From NCBI GenBank assembly GCA_029565915.1, contig JAKQNG010000144.1, positions 1 through 35,977 on the forward strand: a stretch of DNA of 35,977 bases. Reading direction: 5' to 3'. Positions 9,146-16,467 of this stretch are shown here, one piece after another; position 1 is the first letter of the stretch; every line of letters starts with the position of its first letter. A program made the translations under genes and the position numbers. The notes beneath the pieces were generated by a model. That model was not told the DNA's origin. It saw only the letters and a program-made list of their open reading frames with translations, and did no database searches. The stretch comes from Deltaproteobacteria bacterium. Its GTDB lineage: Bacteria > Myxococcota_A > Polyangia > JAAYKL01.

Positions 9146-10348
9146 TCACTGAAAACTGTTGAAAACCTGCGGTTCTGCGGCAAACCTGCTGAACTCATCG
9201 AACGTCATGAAATGAATCACCGTGGCGTCGGGCTGAATCTGTGTCGACAATGTTTCATTGATTACAAATGCGTGAGGAACCTGGTATCGCTTGAGGAATC
9301 GGCCCAGGCCCTTCGGGATCACAGCGCCGCTTACCCCGCTCTTTACTTCGATGGGAATCGGATGGCGATCCCGGACAAGGACAAAATCCACCTCATCGCC
9401 TTCCCGAGTGCGCCAGAAACGGATTTCCTCGTTGGGAAGCCGACGCGCCAGCAGGGTCAGAAAGACATGACTCTCATGGAGAATGCCTTTGTCGGATCTC
9501 GTATGAAGCGCTGAGAAATCCTTGAGAATGCTGTTTCTCATACCGTTGTCATATAGATACGTCTTGAACGATTTTTTCAACTCATTGCCCAGATTGCACG
9601 AATAGCTGGGAACCCGGAAATTCACATACGTGGATTCGAGAATGTCCAGATATCGGTTCAACGAAGAAGAAGACAGCCCCACCTCGCTCGCAAGCGAATG
9701 TACCGAAACCACCGAACCCTGATTCTGAGCCAGCAGATACATGAAGTGGTTGAATGCCCGGAGATTTTCTTCCCGGATCAGCGACTTCACGTCTTTGAAG
9801 ATATAGCTTCCGAGAAGCTCTTCAAGAATCCGCTGCCTTCGCAGATCATCGTCGGCGTTGAGAAGCCCCGGCATACCACCATAAACGAGATATTCCGCAA
9901 AAGTTCGACCGATCGGCGCAAGCTCCACACAGGTCATGGGAAACATCCGGACAAGGTGTCGTCGACCGGCCAGGCTTTCCTTGAGATGGGAATGAATCTC
10001 AATGGCAGACGATCCTGAACAGAAGACTTTGATTCCTCGTCGAGAATCGTACACCGCTTTCAGAAGGGATGATGCGTTGGGCAGATACTGGAACTCGTCG
10101 ATGAATATCACTTCTGCCGCGCTGAGAAGTCGCTCGACAATCTCGGCGTCAGGGCGATTGAAGCCGGCCAGGATTCCCGGTTGTTCCAGATCGAAAAATG
10201 CCGTTTTCCGGCCGCGCTCGCGAAGACGCCGTTCCAACTCAAGCATGACCGTGGTCTTTCCCACCTGCCGCGGTCCGAGAAGAACCACAATCTCAGAACG
10301 GTCCGCGTCCGCTTCTAACTCGCTGATAATGTTGCGAAAAATGACCAT
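9146..10348 (-). CDS. AAA ATPase with DUF4143 C-terminal domain
   Basis: A 400-residue ATPase of the AAA_14/DUF4143 family, common in bacterial and archaeal accessory regions and biochemically poorly defined. Walker A is GPRQVGKTT (residues 25-33) and Walker B is VIFIDEFQYL (Asp84-Glu85), followed by a sensor-like CSGSSA segment. A winged-helix-like middle is suggested by SLASEVGLSSSSLNRYLDIL. The C-terminal DUF4143 part has the nuclease-fold-like pattern RTREGDEVDFVLVRD then IPIEVKSG, reminiscent of PD-(D/E)XK enzymes. The ATG at 10348 has no Shine-Dalgarno and lies about eight bases from a good promoter, so its mRNA may be nearly leaderless. Its lower GC content than the neighbouring genes suggests horizontal acquisition. 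A remnant resembling the same family's C-terminus is at 21475. Confidence 0.9.
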   Translation of the reverse strand: MVIFRNIISELEADADRSEIVVLLGPRQVGKTTVMLELERRLRERGRKTAFFDLEQPGILAGFNRPDAEIVERLLSAAEVIFIDEFQYLPNASSLLKAVYDSRRGIKVFCSGSSAIEIHSHLKESLAGRRHLVRMFPMTCVELAPIGRTFAEYLVYGGMPGLLNADDDLRRQRILEELLGSYIFKDVKSLIREENLRAFNHFMYLLAQNQGSVVSVHSLASEVGLSSSSLNRYLDILESTYVNFRVPSYSCNLGNELKKSFKTYLYDNGMRNSILKDFSALHTRSDKGILHESHVFLTLLARRLPNEEIRFWRTREGDEVDFVLVRDRHPIPIEVKSGVSGAVIPKGLGRFLKRYQVPHAFVINETLSTQIQPDATVIHFMTFDEFSRFAAEPQVFNSFQ

Positions 10349-10356
10349 GCAAACAA

Positions 10357-10384
10357 TATTTAACCTCTGGTATCAAATTGTCAA
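10357..10384 (-). promoter_or_regulatory. Sigma-70-like promoter of the AAA/DUF4143 ATPase gene
   Basis: On the minus strand a perfect -35 hexamer TTGACA (10379-10384) is followed after 16 bases by TAAATA (10357-10362) as a fair -10. Transcription would start close to 10350, only a couple of bases before the ATG at 10348, consistent with the missing ribosome-binding site. Confidence 0.55.
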
Positions 10385-10412
10385 ATACAATCCAAATACG
10401 ATTTTTTGATAC
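10370..10412. promoter_or_regulatory. Inverted repeat overlapping the ATPase promoter (possible operator)
   Basis: GTATCAAA (10370-10377) and TTTGATAC (10405-10412) are perfect 8-bp inverted arms 27 bases apart. One arm lies in the -35/-10 spacer and the other just upstream of the -35, a position typical of repressor sites. No dedicated regulator gene is adjacent, so autoregulation or a distant regulator is equally possible. Confidence 0.45.
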
Positions 10413-10540
10413 TATTATTTCCTCCCTGCCATTTCAGTTGCGAAGAGATGAGAGCAACCACTGTCACAATCCCGCTGTTCGATGCCTTCATGTGCCGCAT
10501 CATGCCCGGGGATGACTGGCGGACAACCTGAAGTTTTCCG

Positions 10541-11497
10541 CTATCGCGCGGGAATGCAGAATCCTCTTCGCGTGCAGGTTTCGTTTTCTCCACAGGGCGG
10601 ATTGCAGGGACTGACACAGCGATCTTCCAGGAACTGAAGGCCCTCGGAGCAGGCCGCCAGCAGCTGCTCGTCCGGACCTGCCGGTCGGGATCGAGGGGCG
10701 GGTACCACGAGGAACGGTGGCGGCGAACCCGCAACGGCTGGCGATGACGATGGAGATGCGGGAGGGAGTACAAAGCCGCCGCGGACGGCATCCTTCAGCC
10801 GGGGAAGCCATCTGGAAACCAGCTTTCCCAGCGCGTTGTTCACATGATGGTAGATTCGACGGCAGTCTGAATCGGCCGGATACTCGCCCTGGAATGAACC
10901 GCTGATATCCGGAAGCCGTCCAATGAGCCGGCCGGAGCGATCGTGGATTTCTATGCCGGTGATCTGAATCTGTACGATGCCCATGCTCTTCGCGCTGGAG
11001 GCAATGGCAGAGCCGATCAGCCCGCCGAGCACGGCGCCGACGACATCCGTATAGTTCACGTCCTGCTGGCCGTAGAACAGCTGCAGCACACCGGACATCT
11101 GCAGATCTCCATATGCCGGATTGCCGGTCGACACCGCCGCAAAGACCTTTTCCGCACGGATGTGAGCGGCGATCATCCGGGTCACCTGGGCGGCCACATT
11201 TCCCCCTTCATACCGGTGCTCGCTGTTCACGCAGACCTTCCGATGGTTCACGTCCGTGGGCGTTTTCCTGTCGAAGGCCGGGCGATTGAGGGGATTCTGC
11301 CGCCGCGCATCCTGCAGAAAATTCACATTCAATGTCTGATTGCTCAACCGGGCCTGCTGCGAAACCACCCAGTCACTGGTGTTGTAGGTCACCATTGGCC
11401 CGCTGCATGCGGACGTCAGAGATACCACAAGAGCGGCAACAGCGGGAAAGAGAATGCCTGTCCTGCGGAAACACGGATTCTGCCAGAGTTCGTTCAT
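10541..11497 (-). CDS. Lipoprotein with glycine-zipper segment and Cys-rich C-terminus
   Basis: A 318-residue lipoprotein of unknown function. The signal peptide runs to lipobox LTSAC (Cys31) after a long, Arg-containing n-region. The centre, roughly residues 100-225, includes a small-residue helix GAVLGGLIGSAIASS that could insert in or pack against a membrane, followed by beta-rich sequence (GIVQIQITGIEIHDRSGRLIG). A Pro/Ser-rich linker (LPPASPSSSPAVAG) leads to a C-terminal module with seven cysteines (CSEGLQFLEDRCVSPCNPPC then CTRRGFC), similar in spacing to EGF-like knots. The predicted start has no strong ribosome site. The 192-base gap downstream carries the ATPase promoter; there is no evidence that the two minus-strand genes form an operon. 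Confidence 0.8.
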   Translation of the reverse strand: MNELWQNPCFRRTGILFPAVAALVVSLTSACSGPMVTYNTSDWVVSQQARLSNQTLNVNFLQDARRQNPLNRPAFDRKTPTDVNHRKVCVNSEHRYEGGNVAAQVTRMIAAHIRAEKVFAAVSTGNPAYGDLQMSGVLQLFYGQQDVNYTDVVGAVLGGLIGSAIASSAKSMGIVQIQITGIEIHDRSGRLIGRLPDISGSFQGEYPADSDCRRIYHHVNNALGKLVSRWLPRLKDAVRGGFVLPPASPSSSPAVAGSPPPFLVVPAPRSRPAGPDEQLLAACSEGLQFLEDRCVSPCNPPCGENETCTRRGFCIPAR

Positions 11498-11572
11498 GCC
11501 GGTGGCCGCATTGTCCGATATCTGAATTGGAAATCAACCGCATCCTGCCTCAGCGTTCCGGTCTGATGGCCC

Positions 11573-13957
11573 TCAGTTCAGCTCGACGATGATTTGATTG
11601 CTGTCCTTGAACAGGGAGACGGGAATCAGATCCCCGGACACCGGGGCGCCGTTGCAGGTGAGGGTCTTCACGCCGACGCCCTGTTTTCCGTTGCGGATGG
11701 TAATGTGGAAATCCTTGTTGCGGAAGCGGCGGGTCACGGTGACTTCGCGCCACTCCTGCGGCAGGCAGGGAACGAGGCGCAGTCCGTCGTAGTCGGGACG
11801 CACGCCCAGGATGTACTGGGTGGCCGCGTAGTAGTTCCAGGTGGCGCTGCCCGAGAGCCAGGGACAGCGCGCCGCGCCGAACTTGGGATTGTAGCGGGAG
11901 ATGGTGGTCTGGGCGACCACGTAGGGTTCCGTCTGGCGCACGTCCGCCCGGTCGTTGTAGAAGCCCGGCAGGATGGCCTTCAGGTATTCCCACGCCTTCT
12001 GCGGCCGACCGAGGATCGCCTGGGCCATCACACCCCATCCCTGGGTGTGGTTGAAGATGGCGCAGTTTTCCTTGGTGCCCGGATTCATGAGCACGGCCAG
12101 CACCACCTTCGGATCGGTTTTAACAAATGGCGGCGCACTCAGCATGACGCCGTGTTCCGTGAACAGGTGGCGATCCATGGCATCGATGCACTGCCGCGCC
12201 TTTTCACCCTGCGCGTGACCACTGATGACGGCCCAGACCTGGGGATTCATGAAGATGAAGCCCTCTTCGTTTTCTTTTGAACCGAATTTCAGGCCGTCGT
12301 AGCGGTAGGCCCGCAGATACCACTCCCCGTCCCATACCTGCGCGTCCAGGGTCCGATCGTAATCGGCGAGGATATTCCGGGCCCAGGCAGCCTCCTGCGG
12401 CTCGTCGAGCATGTCGGAAATGGCGATGTATTCGCGCAGCGCAAAGCGGAGCTGGAAGGCGACAAACGACGTTTCACCCTTTTCGCCCAGCCGCAGGCAG
12501 TCGTTCCAGTCCGCGTGGAGGCCGCAGGGCAGTCCGTGGGCGCCCAGGCGATCGAGGTTGAACTGGATGGCCCGTCGCAGGTGGCCGAGCACCGTTGCCT
12601 CTCCCTTGTCCGCAAAGGGCAGCACCTTCCGGTAGAAGGCGATGTCGCCGGTCTCTTTTACGTATTCGGGAATCGCGTTGAAGAACCACATGCAGTCGTC
12701 CGCGCGATAGTGTTCGGGTTCTTTCTCATGGCCCGGATGGTGGGCGAAGGGCTTGACCACAGGCATGGCGCCGCCGTTGGCCAGCTGGCCCGTGAGCAGC
12801 AGTTCGATGCGTCGTCCCGCCTCTGCCGTGTCGAGGGCCATGGCGCCCAGCATGTCCTGGAGGGAATCCCGGAACCCCAGCCCGTCCCGCTCCCCCGCGT
12901 ACACCATGCTCGCCGTGCGCGACCAGTAGAACGTCATCATGCAGTTATAGGGGCTCCACATGTTCATCATGCTGTTGAAGATGGGGTCCGGCGTGTGCAC
13001 GGTGAAGTTGTCGAGGCAGGCGCGATTGAACTGCTTCACCGCTGCGAGGGCGGCATCCACCCGGTCCATGGTGGCCATGGCGGCGGCGGCCTTCTTTCCC
13101 TCCACGCCGGCCTTGCCGATGCCGAACACGACGGCAAAGGCCTTTGTTTCCCCGGCGGCCAGCGCCAGGTCCACCTGCAGGGCAAAGCACGGATTGTCGC
13201 CCACGGCGAGAGATCCCGTGCACCGGCCGTTCATCACGGCCTCCGGCTTCGCGTAGGTGCCGTACATGCCGATGAACGATTCGAGCTGGGTGTCGAAACC
13301 CGCGGCGCTGGCGCCGCACAGGGCCATGTAGGTGTGCCGTGCCTGATCCTTGTTTTCAAAGTGGTCGGGATCCTCGGGCATGTTCACGTTGCTGCCCATG
13401 TCGAGGATGCCGTCCACCACGTCGGCCTTTACGATGTACTGGGTGTACTGGAGGTTGTTCTGATCGTCGATGGCGTTCCAGTTGCAGCCCTGTTCCAGGA
13501 AGGGAAACACGCGGAGGCGGCGCGGCTTGTCCGATCGGTTGGTCACTTCGATTTTCCAGACCTCGCTCGTGGTGTCGAGGGGCGAAAAATAGGTCACCTT
13601 TGACGCGATGCCCGCGTATTCCCCGGTGATGATGGTGTAGCCGGCGCCGTGGCGACATTCCCCCTTGAATGCATCGAGGGGTTTTCCCACGGGCATCCAA
13701 GATGTGGACCAGTAGTCTTTCGTTTCTTCGTCGAAGAGATAGACGAATTTCCCCGTGTAGTTGCCCGGCAGGGCGTTGAACAGGAAACGCGTGTGGCGGC
13801 CCTGGCCGGCGGAGCGGTAGAAGGAATAGCCCGCCGCGTTGTTGGTGACCACGCCGCCGTACACCGTGTTGCCGATGTAATTGCTCCAGGGGCGGGGCGT
13901 ATCGGGCCGCTCAATCACGTATTCTTTTTGTTCGTCGTCAAATCGTCCGTAGCGCAT
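11573..13957 (-). CDS. GH94 family disaccharide phosphorylase (cellobiose phosphorylase-like)
   Basis: A 794-residue cytoplasmic enzyme with no signal peptide. GH94 phosphorylases cleave beta-linked glucosides with phosphate to give a sugar 1-phosphate. The N-terminus YGRFDDEQKEYVIERPDTP then PWSNYIGN is the family signature. The catalytic-acid motif HADWNDCLRLGEKGE places the acid at Asp486, close to the Asp490 reported for Cellvibrio (Cellulomonas) gilvus cellobiose phosphorylase. Further family blocks are LFFxxGAxPFVKTDP-like (MLSAPPFVKTDPKVV) and AIFNHTQGWGVMA. Length matches characterised members (about 800). The ATG at 13957 is preceded by AAAGGAG seven bases upstream. GH94 also includes chitobiose, cellobionic acid and laminaribiose phosphorylases, so substrate is not fixed by sequence alone; a beta-1,3-glucanase gene is in the same window. 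Confidence 0.93.
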   Translation of the reverse strand: MRYGRFDDEQKEYVIERPDTPRPWSNYIGNTVYGGVVTNNAAGYSFYRSAGQGRHTRFLFNALPGNYTGKFVYLFDEETKDYWSTSWMPVGKPLDAFKGECRHGAGYTIITGEYAGIASKVTYFSPLDTTSEVWKIEVTNRSDKPRRLRVFPFLEQGCNWNAIDDQNNLQYTQYIVKADVVDGILDMGSNVNMPEDPDHFENKDQARHTYMALCGASAAGFDTQLESFIGMYGTYAKPEAVMNGRCTGSLAVGDNPCFALQVDLALAAGETKAFAVVFGIGKAGVEGKKAAAAMATMDRVDAALAAVKQFNRACLDNFTVHTPDPIFNSMMNMWSPYNCMMTFYWSRTASMVYAGERDGLGFRDSLQDMLGAMALDTAEAGRRIELLLTGQLANGGAMPVVKPFAHHPGHEKEPEHYRADDCMWFFNAIPEYVKETGDIAFYRKVLPFADKGEATVLGHLRRAIQFNLDRLGAHGLPCGLHADWNDCLRLGEKGETSFVAFQLRFALREYIAISDMLDEPQEAAWARNILADYDRTLDAQVWDGEWYLRAYRYDGLKFGSKENEEGFIFMNPQVWAVISGHAQGEKARQCIDAMDRHLFTEHGVMLSAPPFVKTDPKVVLAVLMNPGTKENCAIFNHTQGWGVMAQAILGRPQKAWEYLKAILPGFYNDRADVRQTEPYVVAQTTISRYNPKFGAARCPWLSGSATWNYYAATQYILGVRPDYDGLRLVPCLPQEWREVTVTRRFRNKDFHITIRNGKQGVGVKTLTCNGAPVSGDLIPVSLFKDSNQIIVELN

Positions 13958-14017
13958 CGGGTGCTCCTTTGGTGGCCGGGACAGTGTATGGGAAGAACCG
14001 TCACATTGAAATTACAA

Positions 14018-14051
14018 ATAATTTATGACCATAAATCAGATAATTTATGAC
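14018..14051. promoter_or_regulatory. Phased direct repeat upstream of the GH94 gene (putative operator)
   Basis: ATAATTTATGAC occurs at 14018-14029 and again at 14040-14051, exactly 22 bp apart, or two helical turns. The first copy also starts a perfect 7-bp palindrome (ATTTATG-AC-CATAAAT, 14021-14036), and the second runs into a near-palindrome (ATGACAATTATCAT, 14047-14060). The 170-base gap is strikingly AT-rich and is the only upstream region available to the GH94 gene. Confidence 0.5.
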
Positions 14052-14127
14052 AATTATCATGAACAACATATCAGAAAAAAGCAATTATTTCGGTATGATA
14101 AAAGAAGTTTTGACGAAAATGAAATCG

Positions 14128-14961
14128 TTACACTCCTGACAGATTCAGCACTGTGCCGGAATGGCAGGGCCTGAACCGAACGCCGAATGCCGCGGCCAGG
14201 GCGCCCATGGCGGTGAGCCCCGTGCAGTGGGCGCAGGCCACTGTCTCCGGATCGGCCTTTCGCAGGAACTCCACGGTCCGCGCAATGCGGTCCGCCGATG
14301 CCCTTGACAGGTGCAGTCCACCGGCAATGGCGCGCAGGCGGCGCTCTCCGGTGACGGTCCGCAGCTGTTCGATGGTGTTCACCGCTCCCCGGTGGGCACA
14401 GCCCGACAGGACAACAAGCCCCGCGGATGTCCTGACCGCCACGGAGAGATCGTCCCGGAGGGGATCTTGCATCCGTCGGCCGTCCATTTCCGCGGTCAGC
14501 CCGTCGTCGATGGATTCAAAGTCGGAGGTCATGGCCACTTCGCCGGTGGTGAAACAGCCGGGCGCAAACGCCACCGGTTCGCGGGACAGCTCGAACCGGG
14601 CACCCATCTGCTCATATGCCTCCCGCGAAAGGGGCATGCGGATGTCGTCATGGGGGGCGGGACGGCTGCCGGAAAAGCGGGGAGTGAAGATGTCCGGATG
14701 GGCGACGACCCGCACGGGGCCGGTCAATTCCAGCACCGCGGCGAGTCCTCCCGTGTGATCCACGTGTCCGTGGCTGAGGACGATGGCGTCCAGGTTTTGC
14801 AGGGATACGCCGAGGGTGCGGGCGTTGTCGGCGGCCACCCGGGTCATTCCCGTGTCGAGGAGAAAACGCGCCCCATCGGTTTCCACGAGCATGGAGAGGC
14901 CGAATTCCGCCAGCGCCCCGAAGGTGGCCGTATTCTCGCACAGGGTCGTGATCCGGAACAT
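14128..14961 (-). CDS. MBL-fold metallohydrolase (dihydropterin synthase-like clade)
   Basis: A 277-residue metallo-beta-lactamase-fold protein. The metal motif is complete: LSHGHVDHTGG (HxHxDH), a later SGCAHRGAVNT histidine, Asp in TSDFESIDDGL, and GGLHLS near residue 230. The N-terminal form, ENTATFGALAEFGLSMLVE then FLLDTGM, and the C-terminal ACHCTG-like segment (CAHCTGLTAMG) fit the MBL subgroup annotated as 7,8-dihydropterin-6-methyl-4-(beta-D-ribofuranosyl)-aminobenzene-5'-phosphate synthase-like. That name comes from an archaeal protein and need not give the substrate here. It is cytoplasmic. It follows the small GYF-like gene by six bases on the same strand, so the two are probably cotranscribed. 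Confidence 0.9.
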   Translation of the reverse strand: MFRITTLCENTATFGALAEFGLSMLVETDGARFLLDTGMTRVAADNARTLGVSLQNLDAIVLSHGHVDHTGGLAAVLELTGPVRVVAHPDIFTPRFSGSRPAPHDDIRMPLSREAYEQMGARFELSREPVAFAPGCFTTGEVAMTSDFESIDDGLTAEMDGRRMQDPLRDDLSVAVRTSAGLVVLSGCAHRGAVNTIEQLRTVTGERRLRAIAGGLHLSRASADRIARTVEFLRKADPETVACAHCTGLTAMGALAAAFGVRFRPCHSGTVLNLSGV

Positions 14962-14967
14962 GAGGAT

Positions 14968-15201
14968 CTATTTGTCTTCAGGGGGAGGGGGCGGCGGCGT
15001 GGTGGAGGCCCGATGGAAGGAGTTGTCCTCGCTGATCACCTTGACCAGGGGTTTCCAGTCCGTCATCGCGCTGCTCCGGATGTCGTAGAAAAAGGGAATT
15101 TCGCCGGCCCGGAGCTTTTCCTGAAACTCCTCTTCACCCAGGGGACCGGTCACTTCGCCGGTATTGGAGCGAATCATCCACGTCCGTTGGTCTGTGTTCA
15201 T
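14968..15201 (-). CDS. Small GYF_2/DUF4339-like domain protein
   Basis: A 77-residue protein that is almost entirely one domain: W-M-I-R near residue 8, GEVTGPLGEEEFQEKLRAGEI, then a Trp (DWKPLVKVI). This is the pattern of the bacterial GYF_2/DUF4339 fold, a small probable protein-interaction module. The tail holds a run of six prolines before EDK. The ATG at 15201 lacks a clear ribosome site, but the later Met (15177) would delete the conserved Trp. The gene leads a two-gene unit with the MBL hydrolase, and it is divergent from the SRCR lipoprotein. Usually such domains are fused to membrane segments; here it stands alone. Confidence 0.78.
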   Translation of the reverse strand: MNTDQRTWMIRSNTGEVTGPLGEEEFQEKLRAGEIPFFYDIRSSAMTDWKPLVKVISEDNSFHRASTTPPPPPPEDK

Positions 15202-15265
15202 GACGAATAATTGTAATCAGGGGGAAAAAAAATGCCACTCCCAAATCCGCGGCAATTTTTTCGTG

Positions 15266-15271
15266 TATACT
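15266..15271 (+). promoter_or_regulatory. Possible -10 element of the SRCR lipoprotein gene
   Basis: TATACT sits 70 bases before the ATG at 15341 in the divergent gap 15202-15340, preceded by a T-rich run (15255-15261). No good -35 hexamer is visible at standard spacing. Confidence 0.35.
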
Positions 15272-15340
15272 GTAGTCAAACCGTTGAGGTGAAATTCCGA
15301 CGGTCTGCTTTTGAACCGTCCTTACCAGGGAGAAAGAACG

Positions 15341-16438
15341 ATGAAGCAAATACTGATTCTTGCCATTCTCGCCACCGGACTGCTGACCGGATCCTGCAAA
15401 GAGGAAGACGATGACGGTGGATGTTCCACGGAAGGGGCCACGCGCTGTGACGGATCGGTGCTCCAGTACTGCGGCGAAGCGGGCGGCGGCGGCATGTTCG
15501 GCGGTAGCGGCGGACTCGAGTGGAGCGACGTCGTTGATTGTCAAGATCAGTCCATGTACTGCACCGCATCAAACGGATCCGCGGCCTGTTCCTACACCCC
15601 CGGCGGCGATGCGGACACCGACACCGACACGGATGCGGACGGCGATGCGGATGTCATGCTGATGTACGGAAGTACGTCTTCGCAGGGTGTGGTGATGGTC
15701 AATTACGGGGGACAGCTGCGGGGGATCTGCGATGACGGCTGGACCCAGACCGAGACGAATGTGCTGTGCCGGGAGCTGTTCGGCGTCACCACGGGGACGT
15801 ACACAACCTACAATCTGGCCGGATATGACGTATTCTGGCTCGACGACGTGTACTGCCTGGGCACGGAGAGCAGCATTCTCCAGTGCTCCAACAGCGGATG
15901 GGGCTACGATAACTGCAGCGCCAGCGAGCATATCTGGGTGGCCTGCGGCACGACGGCGACCTACTGCGGAGACAGCGTCTGCTCGGGGGCGGAGACCTGC
16001 AGCACGTGTCCCGGCGATTGCGGCACGTGTGTGGTGACGCCCTACTGCGGCGACAGTGCGTGCAACGGCACAGAGACCTGCAGCACGTGTCCCGGCGATT
16101 GCGGCGTATGCGGCACGTCAAGCCTGAGTCTCGTGGGCGGCAGCACAGCCATGGAAGGCGTCCTCATGTTCAACAACGGGGGCGATGTACGGGGCGTGTG
16201 CGACGATGGTTGGACGACCTACAATACCCAGGTTGTTTGCCGGGAATTGTTCGGCGCCGCGACCACAGGAACCTACACGGACGGCTATAATTACAGCTCA
16301 GGCGATTCGTTCTGGCTCGATGATGTATACTGCTATGGTACGGAGACCAGCCTCCTGCAATGCGACAACGGCGGCCTGGGCTACGATAACTGCAGCGACA
16401 GTGAGCACGTCTGGATTTCCTGCGCTTATCTTCAGTAG
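15341..16438 (+). CDS. Lipoprotein with two SRCR domains
   Basis: A 365-residue predicted lipoprotein (Cys19 after MKQILILAILATGLLTGS). An N-terminal Cys-containing segment leads to a short Asp-Thr spacer (residues 90-104). Two scavenger-receptor cysteine-rich domains follow, at about 106-202 and 262-361. Each has the core GxxRGxCDDGW, VxCRELFG, FWLDDVYCxGTE, LLQC and GYDNC..SEHxWxxC. Each has six cysteines (first domain 130, 143, 172, 182, 192, 202), like group A SRCR. Between them are two copies of a YCGDSxCxGxETCSTCPGDC module. SRCR domains bind proteins or glycans outside the cell and are chiefly known from animals. AGGGAGAA at 15328-15335 supports the ATG at 15341. It is convergent with the 16468 gene, with only 29 bases between. 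Confidence 0.92.
   Translation: MKQILILAILATGLLTGSCKEEDDDGGCSTEGATRCDGSVLQYCGEAGGGGMFGGSGGLEWSDVVDCQDQSMYCTASNGSAACSYTPGGDADTDTDTDADGDADVMLMYGSTSSQGVVMVNYGGQLRGICDDGWTQTETNVLCRELFGVTTGTYTTYNLAGYDVFWLDDVYCLGTESSILQCSNSGWGYDNCSASEHIWVACGTTATYCGDSVCSGAETCSTCPGDCGTCVVTPYCGDSACNGTETCSTCPGDCGVCGTSSLSLVGGSTAMEGVLMFNNGGDVRGVCDDGWTTYNTQVVCRELFGAATTGTYTDGYNYSSGDSFWLDDVYCYGTETSLLQCDNGGLGYDNCSDSEHVWISCAYLQ
15992..16105 (+). repeat. Exact 33-base direct repeat within the SRCR gene
   Basis: The same 33 bases occur at 15992-16024 and 16073-16105, offset by 81 bases (27 codons). They encode ETCSTCPGDCG in both copies of the inter-domain module. Exact nucleotide identity suggests a recent duplication or gene conversion of this module. 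Confidence 0.85.
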
Positions 16439-16467
16439 TTTCCCCTGTCGAGGACGGATGAAACGGA

